A stretch of 64,000 nt of DNA from Pocillopora verrucosa (taxonomy: Eukaryota > Cnidaria > Anthozoa > Scleractinia > Pocilloporidae). Under the pieces are notes generated by a model, which was not told the DNA's origin, searched no databases, and was given only the letters and a program-made list of their open reading frames with translations. The first letter of the stretch is position 1. Each line of letters opens with the position of its first letter. The position numbers and the translations under genes were made by a program. Positions 24,457 through 37,613 of this stretch are shown piece by piece. Location of the stretch: the NCBI RefSeq assembly GCF_036669915.1, contig NC_089314.1:4168120-4232119 (forward strand), given 5' to 3'.

Positions 24457-27400
24457 CGAAATATGGTATTTTTTTCTGGCTTATCCAAATTGGATAAATA
24501 GTTACTGAAACAAGGAATCGTGCACTCGTCTGAAACAGGAAGCAACGCGAGCAACTGTGTAAAACATACCGGGTGACTAGGTCCTATTTATTTGATGTCG
24601 GCAATAAACAACAGTGAAACCGCTCTGTTTGGCGGCCAAAAATACTGATATGGTGGCCATTTTTTAATCGAAGATAGCTGAAGTTTGGACTTATCACTGC
24701 TTTCGTATATTACAAATTGAGAGTCTTGAAAGGCTTGACAATTTTTAGTCAGTTGGAGCTGTTAAACTTTTTTTCCCATAGCATGCGAGAAAGAAAAAAT
24801 CAGAATCTTTTTTGAAGATTCAACTCCATTGAAGTCTTAATTTCATGGGTAGGTGATCCTCTAACTGAGCCACGAGGAACAACTTGGCAAACTGCAGGCT
24901 TGATTTTGACAATTTTTCTGCATATAGGGAGGTTTGATCAAGAATGCCGAAAATGAATATCAAGATGTTTGTGTTTCAGATTGCATTATGATGAACTAAT
25001 TTCTTTAGACAAAGGCAAATTAATTCAAAATTGATTTGAAGTATAGGATCATAGCATATGATATATCCAAGACTTTTTATGATCTAATGGTGAATTAGAA
25101 GGGACATTGAGAGAATATGTTCTACATTAATGTGTGTTTCTTAGAAACTGGACTCAAGAGGGAGTATTTTGAGATGCACTTCATTTCATCATAATTTCTT
25201 TCATTAGATCTTTTGTATTAATCAATTAATTTTCCATGCATATTTAAATGAAATGTCATTTAATGATCTGTCTTATGATCTTTGGTATTTAGGTTTTTAT
25301 CCACAATCCCCACAGTGGCACCCTTCAGGGAGGCAGAGCAATTGCAAGTCATGATACCGACATTAGTATTTTAAACATCAACCAACAAGTTTCTGCTGTT
25401 GCAGCTGGTCCCTTGAACACCTCTGGATGTGACACGCTTCTTGTTGGTACACCCACAAACTTCTTAGCCTATGATGTGGAGAACAATTCTGACCTGTTCT
25501 ATAAAGATGTAAGTGACTGAGTGGCAATACTGAATTAGGGCCTAGGTGGCCATTTGGTAGAGAAGAAAAAAAATCAGGAAATTATGCAGAATTTCTCATG
25601 GTCTCATTTCAATACATCCTCAAATTAGCACTCCCCCTGAATTAAATTTCTCTTTTCCAGTTGAAGTGCATCCTCCCATTTACAAAATCAGACTGTGTGC
25701 CTTTTTCCCTTTGAATAGGCCCCATTCCCTTCCCTCAATCAAGTCTATTTACTAAGTAAAATGAACTACAGTATTAAAAAAAATGGTATTGAAAAAGTTG
25801 AAAACAAATTCATATTGTATTAAAAATTTGTAGAAAAAAGGATAAAAATTTAAACTGGATTATGTAGTGAAGAAAAAAAATCAGTTAGTACTAAGTGCTG
25901 TGGGAGAAACAGTTACAGTTATTGAATGCTAATTTTAATGGTACAAGTTCATTTGGTTGTTCAATATTTTTAGATTGCAGATGGAGCCAATGCAATTGTA
26001 ACAGGCAGACTTGGATCTTTTGAGAATCCTTTGGCGATAGTGGGTGGAAACTGTTCAATTCAAGGATTTGACTTTGAAGGCAATGACGAATTCTGGACAG
26101 TAAGTATTGGTAATTGTAAGTTGAAGTCAACTGGTTGCTTGTCACCTTATATAGCAATAACTGGGGGGTGGTATGGGGAGTTGAGTTGTCATTTTGTGTA
26201 ACTTACATCTGTTTGTAAACTAAATAAAGCACCAATCCAGTCAGGGAAACGTGAGTTGAAGAGGTCTATTTTTCTTGCTTTGAGTATGCAGTCAAAATGT
26301 TACAATATTGTTACAATATTGTTATTGTTTTTGAAAGTGAGTACATATAAGGCAAACTATGATACTTATCGATTATCACCACCATAAACATTAACCAATG
26401 TATTTAACAATTAATATATAGAGGAGGTTTTGCATCTTAAAAGCTAATAGAAAAGTAAATAATCCATTTACAAAATAATGTAATTGTTGTTATTGTTGGC
26501 AGACATGTAAAAGCAGTAGCAAAAATACTAAACTTTATTCTTCTGTCCCATTTGTGGCATCCATAGGTGACAGGAGACAATGTGTGCTCCTTGGCAATGT
26601 GTGATTTTAACAGTGATGGATTGGCAGAGGTATTTTGTCTGCAGTGTTGATAAAGTGTCAAATAATCTCAATTGTGGCTTTTGCAAATGTGAGCACTCTA
26701 TCAAGGCACTCATGAATTTTTTCTCCTTAACCCTTTTACTCTCAAGATCTCATTAGTAATTCTCCTTACTGTCTGCCATACAATTCTTATGGAAATTTGG
26801 TATTGGATCAACTGATAATCCCCTAATTGATATTTTACTTTATTCTCATCACTTGTCTGCTTGATATTGTATTGATATTGTTCGGGAAAATTATCTCATA
26901 GTCACTTGTGCGAGGTAAAGGGTTAATGGTAAGTTTTCTGCGGGATTAAGTTCACACTTTACAATTTTACAATCACTATATTTTTGATTTGCACAGTTAC
27001 TTGTTGGCTCAGAGGATTTTGACATCCGAGTTTTTAAAGAAGATGAAATTATCGCAGAAATGACTGAAACTGAGGTGGGTGCATCTATCTCTTTTCAAGA
27101 ACCTATTTTATATCCTGCAATTGTGAACATTGTTCTTATAATTATTTTTCATCTTCTGCCCACAGTCTGTAACCTCTCTATGTCCAATCCGAGGATCTCG
27201 ATTTGGTTATGCTTTGGGAAATGGTACTGTGGGAGTTTATGACAAGACAGCAAGATACTGGAGAATAAAGGTACAAAGTTGATGTTATTTAAAAAAAAAA
27301 CTCAAATTAGCTCACAGGTTCACTATTGACACTTGTAACAGTACTGTTAGTTGTCTAATACAGGGTTCTCAATAGAAGGCGGCACCCAGCGATTGAACAC

Positions 27401-30400
27401 CGCTTACTTTGGGATTTATAGCCGCTTACTTTGTGTTTAAGTCGCTTTTCTTTTCTTTGTTTTGTTCTGCAAGTTTGCTTGAGTTGTTTCCAAATTTTTC
27501 TTTCGTTTCTTGCATGACTGTGATCCAAACAAAACCAGGAAACTTGCTTACGGTCCTGGACTCAATCGATGAATGCCATTTTACTTGAGTCCAGGCGTTC
27601 ACGGTGAAAGATGGTAACGAGGCCTCCTACTTTATCAGTGATCACCTCCTACTTAAAAATCTATTAAGAACCCTGTAATACCTTGCCTTGTCAGCTATTA
27701 TTTTTTGGCCATTTCATTTTACCTGCTGCCAAGACAACTGCATTTGCCCCAAGCTTTTGTAATCATCACACAATCTCTTCCCATGTGATTGTGTAAACTG
27801 TTTAACTTTGGTACCCTACTTATTCCTTCAGTCCTTAATTTTGCTCATTTGCCTTGTACATAACTCAGACCACAATGTTAGAATTGACAAAATTTTAGTC
27901 TACGAAACACTTGGAAAAGTGCTTGATCATTGTCCTGTCAACGCAATACTTAGAGAAGACTTCATTTATCAGTTTTTTTTAAATATATTGATTGTTTTAA
28001 CAATCAAAAGTGGACTAAGTAAAATTAACACTTTTGAATGAAAGGCTTTTGATAAACAATGTGTTCCTCTCAAGAAAGTATGGTTTAATACAGTTATCAC
28101 TGGCTTATTTCATAAGAATTATACTAACATGCAGTTTTTCTGCCAATCCTCTCAGGCAGTTGTGGTTGTTTTCCATCCCCTGGCACAATCATCCCTCCTT
28201 AAATCCTTTTTTTTTTTAATTTAATTTTTTTTCTTTTTTCAGTCAAAAAACCAAGCAATCACCATTCACAGTTTTGATCTTGATTCTGATGGAGTGCCAG
28301 AGCTTATCACTGGTTGGTCCAATGGAAAGGTGAAGATATTCTGTCTAATTACAAAAGAAAAAATAAACTTATGTCTAGCAACTCTAGCATAGTAAAATGG
28401 GTCAGTCAAGGACAGTGTCTTACAGTGATCTTCTACTTCCCTATTTACTCAACACTTCATCACTTAATCAACACTTAATCGGCCCCAAAGAGTGTCACTA
28501 ACATCTCATTTCACCCAACAATATCACCCATGCATCAAACATTGATGTCAAAAGAGTAAAAGAAATGATCTCCATTGATCTAGAAGTTCCTGATTGTTAA
28601 GCAAATTCTCACTCTGTGCCTTACATTTCCCATAATATCCCATCAATGGATATTTCCTTAAATGTTATTGCCTCTCAGCTTGACACTGCATTGACATGAT
28701 AAGAAAAAATTTCTTGTTGTTCAGAGCCCACAAATTGGCTAAATGTCTTCATGCTAGTAATTAATGTTTTGCCAAGAACAGCACTAGTCAACTATTCCTA
28801 ATACTTCCTTTCTTTGTTTTATTCATCACATTTTGTAAACTCCTTTTGCACATTCTTAGATTGATGCTCGTAGTGACAGAACAGGGGAGGTGGTGTTTAA
28901 AGATAACTTCTCTGCTGCTGTTGCTGGTATACTTGAAGGAGACTATCGTATGGATGGAAAAGTGGAACTCATTTGTTGTTCAGCAGAGGGGGAAGGTAAT
29001 TTTAATGCATATGTTGAGTTATGCTGTGTCAGTCACACTTATATTGAAGACATCTCAAGAGGAAAAACTACTTTTAAATCTCTGGAAGCTGAAATAATAG
29101 TTGGTTATTAATAACTAAAAGAACACGCTTCCTTTTGGCTTACTGGTGTAATAATCCATGCAGGATGTGTGCATTTTAATGCTGGTAAAGCGATCAAAAG
29201 TGTGGTTTATTGCTTTCATTAAATAAGCTTAAAACAAAACACAGTATATCTTAATCTTTCTATTGGGTTCCTGGTGCAATAAACGATAGGTTTTTGACCA
29301 GTCAGGGAGCTAATGTGGGATCTCAGGCTTTTTTTCATAAATGGTAGTATCCCAGTTCAGTCTTTAAGCTTATTATTTGTATTATTATTTATATTAACGA
29401 GTTTTGAAGAGGAGCTTGTAACCTGTGGGCTTCATATCCTCAGCACTTTGATGAGCCAACAACAAGGCAATAGAAAAAGCATGATAGGGAAAAAAGGAGT
29501 GGCTTGCAAGGGGGCTGGATAGGGGTTTGATTGTTTTCTTCTTGCCTTTGAGAATTGTCTTCTCATGTTTCTTTTTTTTCACCCATCTCAGTTCGTGGGT
29601 ACTTGCCAGCATCTGCTGAAATGAAGGGCAACTTGATGGATGTCAATGTTGAACAAGATGCACTACGAGACTTGGCACAAAGAAAACAGAATTTATTGTT
29701 GGAATTGAAAAACTATGAAGAAAATGCTAAGGTAAGAAATTTAATTTAATCTTGTTCCTGGTGGGGGATGTGATGATATCATGGCTGCCAGTACTCCAAG
29801 CATCCTCTTACTGGCTAGTTAATTACAATATAAATAGGAGGAGAGCAACATCATTGTACTGACAGAAGCAGAAGTTAAGAATGGAAGAAAAGATGGGATG
29901 AGCAGTTGTTGTATCCTTAGTCTACTACTGAAACAAGCTAATGTCACGTGTCATTTGACTTTGAATAGTGTGTGTTATGTAGAATATGTAATTTAAAGGG
30001 AGTCCTATGTTTAGTTTCAGCCCTTTTTTGGCTGTTTGTGACATCAGCCCAGTGCTAGTGTTCAATATGGTTATGTCTGAGTTTTTCTTATTAGTAAATT
30101 TCCATCACAGTGATTACTGTTCAAAACTTTAATTATTGATATTTGTTCTGACTGAGTAAGTGACATCTTTCTTGGGGTCTCATTCACTCTTTGTTTCTTC
30201 CCACCTGAGTGAGAGTTAGGTTTAGGGGGACTAGCTTGAAATTATTTGTTGGTGACGTACAAAAATGTACTGATCAAATAGTTCAGTTGGGAAAAGTCAT
30301 GTCACAGCTGCATTTCTAACTAACAAAAGCCCCAGGCCAATGAAATAGGCAAATAATATGACTAAATTATCATAGGTTGGAAAGGTTGGAGGTCAAGAGG

Positions 30401-33400
30401 TGGATCAATCACAGATGGGAGTCATACCAGCCAGCACTCAACTGCAGACCTCACTGTTGGTAAACCCAGGAAGTGAACAAGTTCAGCCACATGTGCAGCT
30501 CTCAATTTCAACTACCAATGAAACTATTATCCGGACTGTGATGATATTTGCTGAAGGAGTGTTTGAGGGGGAAAGTCATGTTGTCCATCCCTCACAACAA
30601 AATTTAAAGTCATCTCTTCAAGTTCCAGTGTTCCCACCCAAAGATATTCCTGTTGATCTTCACATCAAAGCTTTTGTTGGCCAGAAATCCAGGTTAGTGG
30701 ACTTGTTAATTCCTCTGTCAGTGGATAAGTCACTAGTTTAAAGGGGCAAAATAATAATCATTGGTGACGTAGTCCAGAATGGCAGCAACATTTCCATTGT
30801 TGATTGTCAACGACAGAGACAGACACATCTACAATTACTTGAGCCACATTGTGGTCATGTGATTTGATGATGACCCCTACCCAGGTGGTCAAGGCACTGG
30901 TCACAGAGACCAATAACAGCTCAGCTGTCAACTGGACAGTCATGGCCACCATCACTTCAGATAGAGCAGTTTCATCAAAAGCAAGATCATTTGATGAGTG
31001 ATGTTCTTGAGCTGAATTCTTTCCTCCAATAAAATCTCTCTCCACTTTAAAAGGATTATATTAAGTGGCTGCTGGTGAGGTTTTTTCTGCAAGCAACCAT
31101 ACAAAATACAATTCATGGAATGAGTCTGCAAAAGGGCTATCTTTAACCAAGGAGAGAAAATGTATTATTTCAAATCACTAAAATGTACAGTCAATGTTGC
31201 AAATATGAAATGAAAGAAGGCATGTGTAAGTGCTTCTAGTCAGACAATTATACCTTTACCTCACCATCTGATTCTATATTTTGTGTATGTTTCTTAATTT
31301 GTTTGTTTTGGCTTTTTTTGTTGTTTTTTGTTTTATTTTTTGTTTGAAATTTAATTTCTGTTTTGCAGTAACCACTTCCATGTTTTTGAGCTTACAAGAC
31401 AGCTACCTAGGTAACAATATTTATACTCTATGAAATATTTTAAGAGACCTGCAAAATTACTAACAATAAGTGATAACCTGATTGATACAGGTTGATTCTA
31501 TAGATTTAAATTAGTTTTGGAAAAGAATTTGAATACCTCAAGCTTCAGTGGGTACTGAATCTCACCTCCTTGTCAGAGTAGCATTTGAACAAGGCTACTA
31601 ACATTGTGCGAGCTAGATCATATTCTACTATGGCTGTCTTTCAACCACACAAGAGAAACTGAAATTTGTGTGCCTCAAGATGGATTGAAGGGCAATGTAG
31701 CTTTTTTCATGGTAGTTTTCACTTAGTCTGTTAAGGCTAAGATGCATGTATTTTTCATGTGGCTCTTTCTTCCCCAAAACACTCTATACATTAATACTAG
31801 TACTACATACTACAAGCGTCCTTATTGGTAAAAAGCTACCGTTTATTTCACTGATGAACCCATATTTTTCTATGAATTAAAGCAATACACTGCACTTTCT
31901 GTCTATTTTCCTGCCTAATAAGCCACTTGGGATTTGGGGGGAACATTTTCACGTGGGAAGAACTTTTCACGTGTTCTCCCAACATCCCGAGTGAGTTATT
32001 ATGCCGGTAAACCTATTAAATCATTCAAGTATGATTCATTTCCAAACTCAGTCAACATCATTTCTGTTGTGTAGATTCACCCTGTACATACCTTGCCCAG
32101 ATGGTTATGCTGAACCAAAATCCAGCTGCTGCTTCCATATTAATGAAAGAGTGAACAGGGTAAGCCCAGTAGAACGACTAGCATCTAATTTCTCCTCATA
32201 ATATCACACCTGAGTCACACTTTAAGGTCACAAGAATAAAGGAAATGACAACCAACTAAAGAAGCTCTTGATTGTTAAACAAATTCTCCTTGTCAAGACG
32301 TTGGGAAAAGTTTAGGAACAGGATGGAGAATATGTTTACTTTTGTTAGGGAGTAAATGTTTAGGTAAACGCGGATATCTGATCATTGCTGGTAACTGACC
32401 TCTATTTTCTGGTTCCTGCACAGGCTGTTATGTGGCTAAATCAGAATTTTCTCCTCCCGGATGAGATAGAGAGTAAAGATGGGGACCTTGACATAATGTT
32501 CTTGTCTCTGAGAACTGGTAACCCCTTGGCAATCAAAATGGATCAAAGTGGAAATGTAAGGAGCTGAATTGATTTTAGTACACCATAGCTACAGCTGTAC
32601 CAGTTCTCATGCATAGAGTGGCTATCTTTTCTCTGGACTAAAGTTTAACGGAGAAACTCAGGAAAATTCAGGCTTCGACAGGATTCGAACCTGTGCCTAG
32701 TTGCGTGCTAATTGGTAGTAGCGCTTAGGCGGAACCACCGGGAAGCTTAACCTTTTTCAGTCAAATCTTTGTAATTATTTACTGATAATAAAAAGCACTC
32801 AGGAGGGTAACTCCTCCTTTCCTAGTAAACCTCGGCGAGACCTGGTTTTGAACCAGAGCTTAGGGTCGATTTTTTTTTCTGCGATTTTTTCATGTAAGCA
32901 CATTTAAATTACCCACTTTTTTTCTTAGCACGCTTTTAGAGAATTCAACAACTGGTGCCAAAAAAAGTCCAGGTTCGTGTTCAGAAGCCCTTGTCTTTAT
33001 CTTTAACGAAATGTAATAAGCTGCTCACTACATAAGTGAAAACTTTCTGTTAGGCTGTTGGAAGGCTAGGTTATGATATTACATACAAAGCAAATTTGTA
33101 AAATGAGGGGAATGTATTAAAACGTATCTGGCAGGCCTAAGTTTTTTGTTCTGTCTAGGTGAGTGTCAAAACAGATGACATGGATTTAGCAGGTGATATC
33201 ATTCAGGCACTCGCAACCTTCCTGGGAATTGAGGTAATTTTTCCCTGAACAATATAAATAGAAACTCTTTTTTCATTGTCACTTTGGCAGCTTTCGTAAC
33301 GACCAATTGATGGTTTTGTCCAAGTCCTATTGGGTTAGTTGTTTCTGTTTGCGTTGGTTTCGTGATTCGAATGCAGCTTTCTTGATTGAGAACAGTGTCA

Positions 33401-36400
33401 CTCCTTAGAGAGCAGCGAACCTGAATTGCTTTTCAGTTGTGAAGAAGTTACCTCTAAAATATCTCTAGAGAAAACATGTCGCTGTTTTCTGAAAGTAAAT
33501 TTAACTTAACACTGCTTTAGAGAAGAGCTAACCACTTCGCCATACGATTTTACTCCAGGACTTACAGACCACTGCAGAATTTCCGGAGCATTTGGAAGAA
33601 CTTCGTGCGGTGTTGCTTAAGGTAATAAACCTAAACAAAACTTATTAAAACAGTTCCGGATTAACATGACGAATATGCAATGTTGTTCAAAGCGTTATTT
33701 AACCTAACTGTATATCTGGCCTTAAAACCAATCAATCAATTTTCGCGCTATTTTTTCGGACACTTCAGGTCACGTTGTGTAGAATCACCACACATTCATC
33801 ACGCAATAACCCCCATCATTGTTATCCGATTATTTACGTTGAAAAGTAACAAAGCCAGTTAAAAAAAAACTTGAGCCAGCTCAAAATTTTTATCATTTCA
33901 CCTCCATCATTTTACACGGAAGACAAATAAACTCGTTTTGTAGAATTTACTGATACTGCCATTAGATCAACGTTGACTTTTTTACGGGCGCTGTTTGCAA
34001 GTTATAAAAGTTGCTGGGTTAGGAGGGTTCTATAATCGATAAACCTCTTTCCGGCCGGTTTGTCGGATGACAATGGATGACAATGGATGACAATGTTCTT
34101 GGTGAGAGATTGTCATCAAAATTTCACATTTTCTCTCGAAGCGTCGCTTCTCGACCAAATGTTGAAAGAATAAAACCTTTCGGATTTTATTCTTTCAGTC
34201 GAAAAAAATTAAATACATGGGGACTACATTGTTTTTGCTTTGGTTCGCTTTGTAATTCATTTAAATAATTCTGGCAAGAGAATACGTTCTCTTAGTGATG
34301 GTGGTGCCAACTTTCCAATAAATCAGTTGCGAAACTAAATCACTGTGACTGGGTCGCTTCTATTTTCCCGCCGGTGGAGCCCGCTAACTGTGTTCAAAAT
34401 GCGTTCTCATTGGATCCATCTAATATTTTCTACTTGATTTGATTGGCTGTCGTGAATACTTTTGTTTCACGGCACTTAACCTTAAAGCACTGTCTCGGGT
34501 GTTTGATCACTGACGCGATACATGCCTTCAAATTATCATCATTCAGGTAGACGAGCTGCATGCTGTGAGACAAAAACTGACAGCTGAGATGGCAGATCAC
34601 TCCAATTTGATCAGAAGCTTGGTTGTCAGAGCTGAAGATGCCAGATTAATGGGAGACATGTGAGCATGATGATTAATGTTGATTAATGTTACCCGCCCTT
34701 TTGAGATGTACTGGTCTTATGTAAGCGCACTTGATACAGGGGTTTCTGTAACTTTGTCCTTAATCAGCTGCAAGTGGTGTAAAAGGGGTCTGTGCCCGGA
34801 AGAGGGGTCGCAAGGTTTTCCCTCTGGGTCAAGGGACATGCTCCCTCAGAAAAAAAGTGAAATCTAGAGGCTCGGAAATGTAATTTTCTGCATTCTGGTC
34901 GTCATGAAGAGTATTGTTTTAAATTTAGTATTTAGAATAGAATAGATGAATGGATGAATGGTGCCAATTTTCCTCACTTGCAGCCAAGGGCTGAATTGCA
35001 GAGGAACCAGAGAGGTGAGATCGGACGTCAGCATATTAAAGGCGCCTCTGGCAGCCGCTTCAGTCCATTGTGATCACACCTCACCCACCCAGACCTACGA
35101 CGGCACAAATCGAGATAGACCACAACACCGGGCACTACGTGCCCTACTCTTTGCGAACAGTGCGTGCGTTCTTTTACGTCCCACAATTTATTTTGTAACA
35201 TAGAAGGGTTGTGAGACGGGACCTCCGGCTTTACGTCTTATCCGAGAGACGAAGCAAAGTGGGTAAAGCATCTTGCTTAAGGATACAGCGACATGCCCCT
35301 GGTAGGACTTGAACCCGGACCCTTCGACCCAGAGTCCAGCGCACTAACCACTGGACCACTGACGCCCCACTATATTTATTGGCACCTCTATAATTTGCCT
35401 GTCATTTCTGAGTTAAAGATCACTGATCCTTGGGTTGAAGCTCTCAAGTTTTCCTTAGAGTTTCTCTGTGCTACTGAACGATTAGCTTTCTCTCTCTTTA
35501 TTCCTCGTGGAAATTTCAGTGATAACTCCTTTAATATTTGGTTAATAATTCACTCAAACCGTTCGCGGCTGATAAATTTATTCCTCAGATTTCATGTTTG
35601 TTCTTACTTTCTTTGTAGGAAAAACATGAGAAAAGGCTACATGGAACTGTATGACCTGAACAGAGATTTAATCAATGGCTACAAGATCAGATGTAATAAT
35701 CACACAGAGCTTCTGTCCTGTCTAAAACTTGTCAATCAGGCCATCCAACGAGCTGGAAAGCTCAGAGGTAACGGATTAACTCAGTGCATTAACCCCCTGG
35801 CTCTCAGGAATGATCATGTGGTACATTCTCCCCACAACTCTAAGACACTGTTCAGGAGACAGGCGATGAGAGTTAAGCAAATTATCAGACAGAGGTTATT
35901 TTGAGATATAACTCTCAGATTCTCCTCAAGAGCCTTCAGAAAAAGCATAATCATCAGTTAGGGAATTAACTTTGAATTCGTGCGGATGACTCAAAGGGTT
36001 AAACGAAGAGCATCCAAATTTTTTGGCCAGTTGTTGGAGAAAAGTAAGAACTTGCATTTTTGTCCTCACTAATGGCTCTTGTATGAGCCCTCCACCTTTT
36101 TCCTCTTATAATCTGCCCCCTCAAACAAGCCCCTCTCTAATTGGCTCAAAGCTCATGTGAGCCCCTTTCACATAAGCTCCTCTAGAGAAATTATCTCTCT
36201 TAAATGAGTCCTCTATCTGGATGACCTATGTATTGTTAAGTATTATTAAGGAATGTTGTATAGCTTTCAAAGATGCTTTATCGTCATCTAATCCCTGACT
36301 TTTCATTTTCCTGCAGTGGGCAAAGCTAAATCTCAAGTTATTGCAGGCTGCCGACAAGCGATCAAGAACAACAATGTCAACGGCTTGTTCAAGATAATCA

Positions 36401-36417
36401 AAGCTGGTTCCCTATGA
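24285..36417 (+). CDS. BBS2: Bardet-Biedl syndrome 2 protein (BBSome subunit), 18 exons
   Basis: A core subunit of the BBSome, which sorts membrane proteins into and out of cilia. Exons: 24285-24401, 25293-25508, 25974-26099, 26567-26629, 26997-27074, 27166-27270, 28243-28329, 28860-28995, 29592-29731, 30376-30692, 31369-31410, 32075-32159, 32424-32555, 33159-33233, 33559-33621, 34547-34659, 35619-35767, 36317-36417; all in phase, 714 residues (human 721). The start [14 protein letters not shown] matches the human N-terminus. The beta-propeller covers about residues 1-325 ([41 protein letters not shown]). A coiled coil follows at about 328-356 ([20 protein letters not shown]), then the ear-like and platform region, and a helical C-terminus with [20 protein letters not shown]. 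It appears full-length and intact. Introns contain several MITEs and SINEs. Confidence 0.97.
24429..24458 (+). repeat. (ATT)n microsatellite
   Basis: About nine trinucleotides in the first intron of BBS2, shortly after exon 1. Confidence 0.85.
26727..26936 (+). mobile_element. MITE with TTAACCCTTT terminal repeats (BBS2 intron 4)
   Basis: The left end TTAACCCTTTTACTCTCA mirrors the right end, whose reverse complement is TTAACCCTTTACCTCGC. About 210 bp, no coding capacity. Further copies lie at 18066-18279 (inverted) and as a 40-bp piece at 46961-47003. Confidence 0.75.
27361..27675 (+). mobile_element. 315-bp MITE with 15-bp inverted repeats and a TAATA target duplication
   Basis: It begins CAGGGTTCTCAATAG and ends CTATTAAGAACCCTG, inverted repeats with one mismatch. 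TAATA flanks both sides (27356-27360 and 27676-27680). It lies in BBS2 intron 6 and has no transposase. The superfamily is uncertain. Confidence 0.85.
28480..28625. mobile_element. Fragment of a MITE-like dispersed repeat
   Basis: The stretch including agaaatgatctcc and ttcctgattgttaagcaaattctc resembles parts of the 15356-15550 repeat and of 32180-32310 (ctcttgattgttaaacaaattctcc). In BBS2 intron 7. Confidence 0.35.
32180..32310. mobile_element. Fragment of a MITE-like dispersed repeat
   Basis: Shares gaataaaggaaatgaca, accaactaaagaagctcttgat and similar phrases, on the opposite strand, with 15356-15550. In BBS2 intron 12. Confidence 0.45.
32650..32745 (-). mobile_element. tRNA-derived SINE (BBS2 intron 13)
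   Basis: On the minus strand a perfect B box ggttcgaatcc lies at about 32675-32685 after an A-box-like segment, and the tail continues into a gaattttcctgag body. The cloverleaf is poor, so a SINE is favoured over a tRNA. Confidence 0.6.
34950..35370 (-). mobile_element. tRNA-derived SINE with long body (BBS2 intron 16)
   Basis: On the minus strand, about 35366-35296, the A box tggtccagtggttagtgcgc and B box gggttcaagtcc are well preserved. The following GC-richer body reaches at least 35225 and probably 34950. The apparent protein here is a shadow of the repeat. Confidence 0.7.
35768..36001 (+). mobile_element. MITE-like element in BBS2 intron 17
   Basis: Starts near ttaaccccctggctctca (35789) and ends gatgactcaaagggttaa (about 36001), giving short terminal inverted repeats of the TTAACCC type. 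The interior differs from the 26.7-kb family. Confidence 0.5.
36057..36215. repeat. Degenerate low-complexity repeat (GAGCCCCTCT-like)
   Basis: Irregular short phrases such as tgagccctccac, aagcccctctctaa, tgagcccctttcacataa and taagctcctctaga follow one another. A GC-richer relative is at 38580-38825. Confidence 0.5.
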
Positions 36418-37600
36418 AGTCTCACCGTCACAGTTCCTAAAGCATTTATTAAACTTCAGAGGCCGGTTTTTTAAATAGCTTTTGAATCCGGCTGCGGTTT
36501 AGACAATCGGCAGTCCCGTGAGCTCTTTGCATGTGGGTTGTTGGAATGAAATGCGTGTTTTCCAGTGTTCATTAGAACCGTCCTTGACATTGCTTTAACA
36601 AAATCAACGTTTAGATTCAACGTTTGCCTTTATTGAGGGCTGTTTAAAAACTGGTCGTGGTAAAAAAAAAAAACGGCTTCACTGTTTCAGAATTTTGCCC
36701 ATTGAAAGTTGTTCTTAAGGTTATGTTAGATGGCCTTCAAAAAATTAATTAATTTATGAAGAAGAGGTAAATTGTACTTGCCCTACGGGCTCGTGCAATT
36801 TTGTTGTCTTTGAAAGATTTCCTTGTGCTTATTAACACCAAATTGCACTCGAAATTATGTCATTATCTACTCTTAGTACTGAGTGCGTCTGCTTTACAGG
36901 CTACATTATTTTAAAGGTGCGCCCACAGAAGTGGTGTAACCAGCCGGTTAAAAGCCTTTGATGCTGAATCTTGAGGCAATCTCGAGAGAAATGAGAATGA
37001 AATTGTGGATTAATTTTTCCTTCGTTCGCTGCTCCGCAGCCTTCATCTTCTTTGAGTGCCCACATTGTAAATAGTATCAAGGCGCATGGAATGCTTATTC
37101 AGTAAAGGCTGTAAGATTTGAAAAATTGATCAAATTTCAATGGTGGCTTGTGTTTAGGGTGAGAGGGAGTCACAGTCTCTTTTCTTGTCTAAATATGGTT
37201 CAACCAAGTCGAGAAGGAGAGGGGGTGGGTGCGTTCAACATTGGGAAGCATTAAGGGTGGAAGGTGTGTGGATTGTTTTTCATGTTACGACCTCAACGCT
37301 TAAAAACATCTCTCTGTAGTAAGAACGTTTGAAAGAGTCCTATTCTACTGATTGGCACTTGGCCGTGTTTCGCGGAAAAAAATTTGTGCCCTTGGGACGG
37401 CTGAAATTTCTGTTAGAAACTTATTTTTGTAATTTTATTTATGTAAGCCGCAGCAGACCATTAACAAGGAAGCGCGTAAAGATCCTCTTTCGCAGAATGA
37501 CGCAGGTCGCGGGTAGTACACAAATGTCATTTTCCACTCTCCTCTAGGCGATCAGCGATGAAATTTACTGTTTAGTCAGTATTGATGTTCAGGTCATTTG
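36418..37600. other. BBS2 3' flank, no gene seen
   Basis: Contains an ATTAAA about 30 bp after the BBS2 stop that could be a poly(A) signal. At 36770-36870 caattttgttgtct and aattgcactcgaaattatgt match 2330-2415, a dispersed repeat. No conserved coding sequence is visible. Confidence 0.45.
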
Positions 37601-37613
37601 TCCTAGAAACTTT

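Noticed and set aside
35293..35640. Plus-strand open frame beginning [12 protein letters not shown] ahead of BBS2 exon 17
   Set aside because: Its first part is the reverse strand of a tRNA-derived SINE; only the part from 35619 is coding, as BBS2 exon 17.
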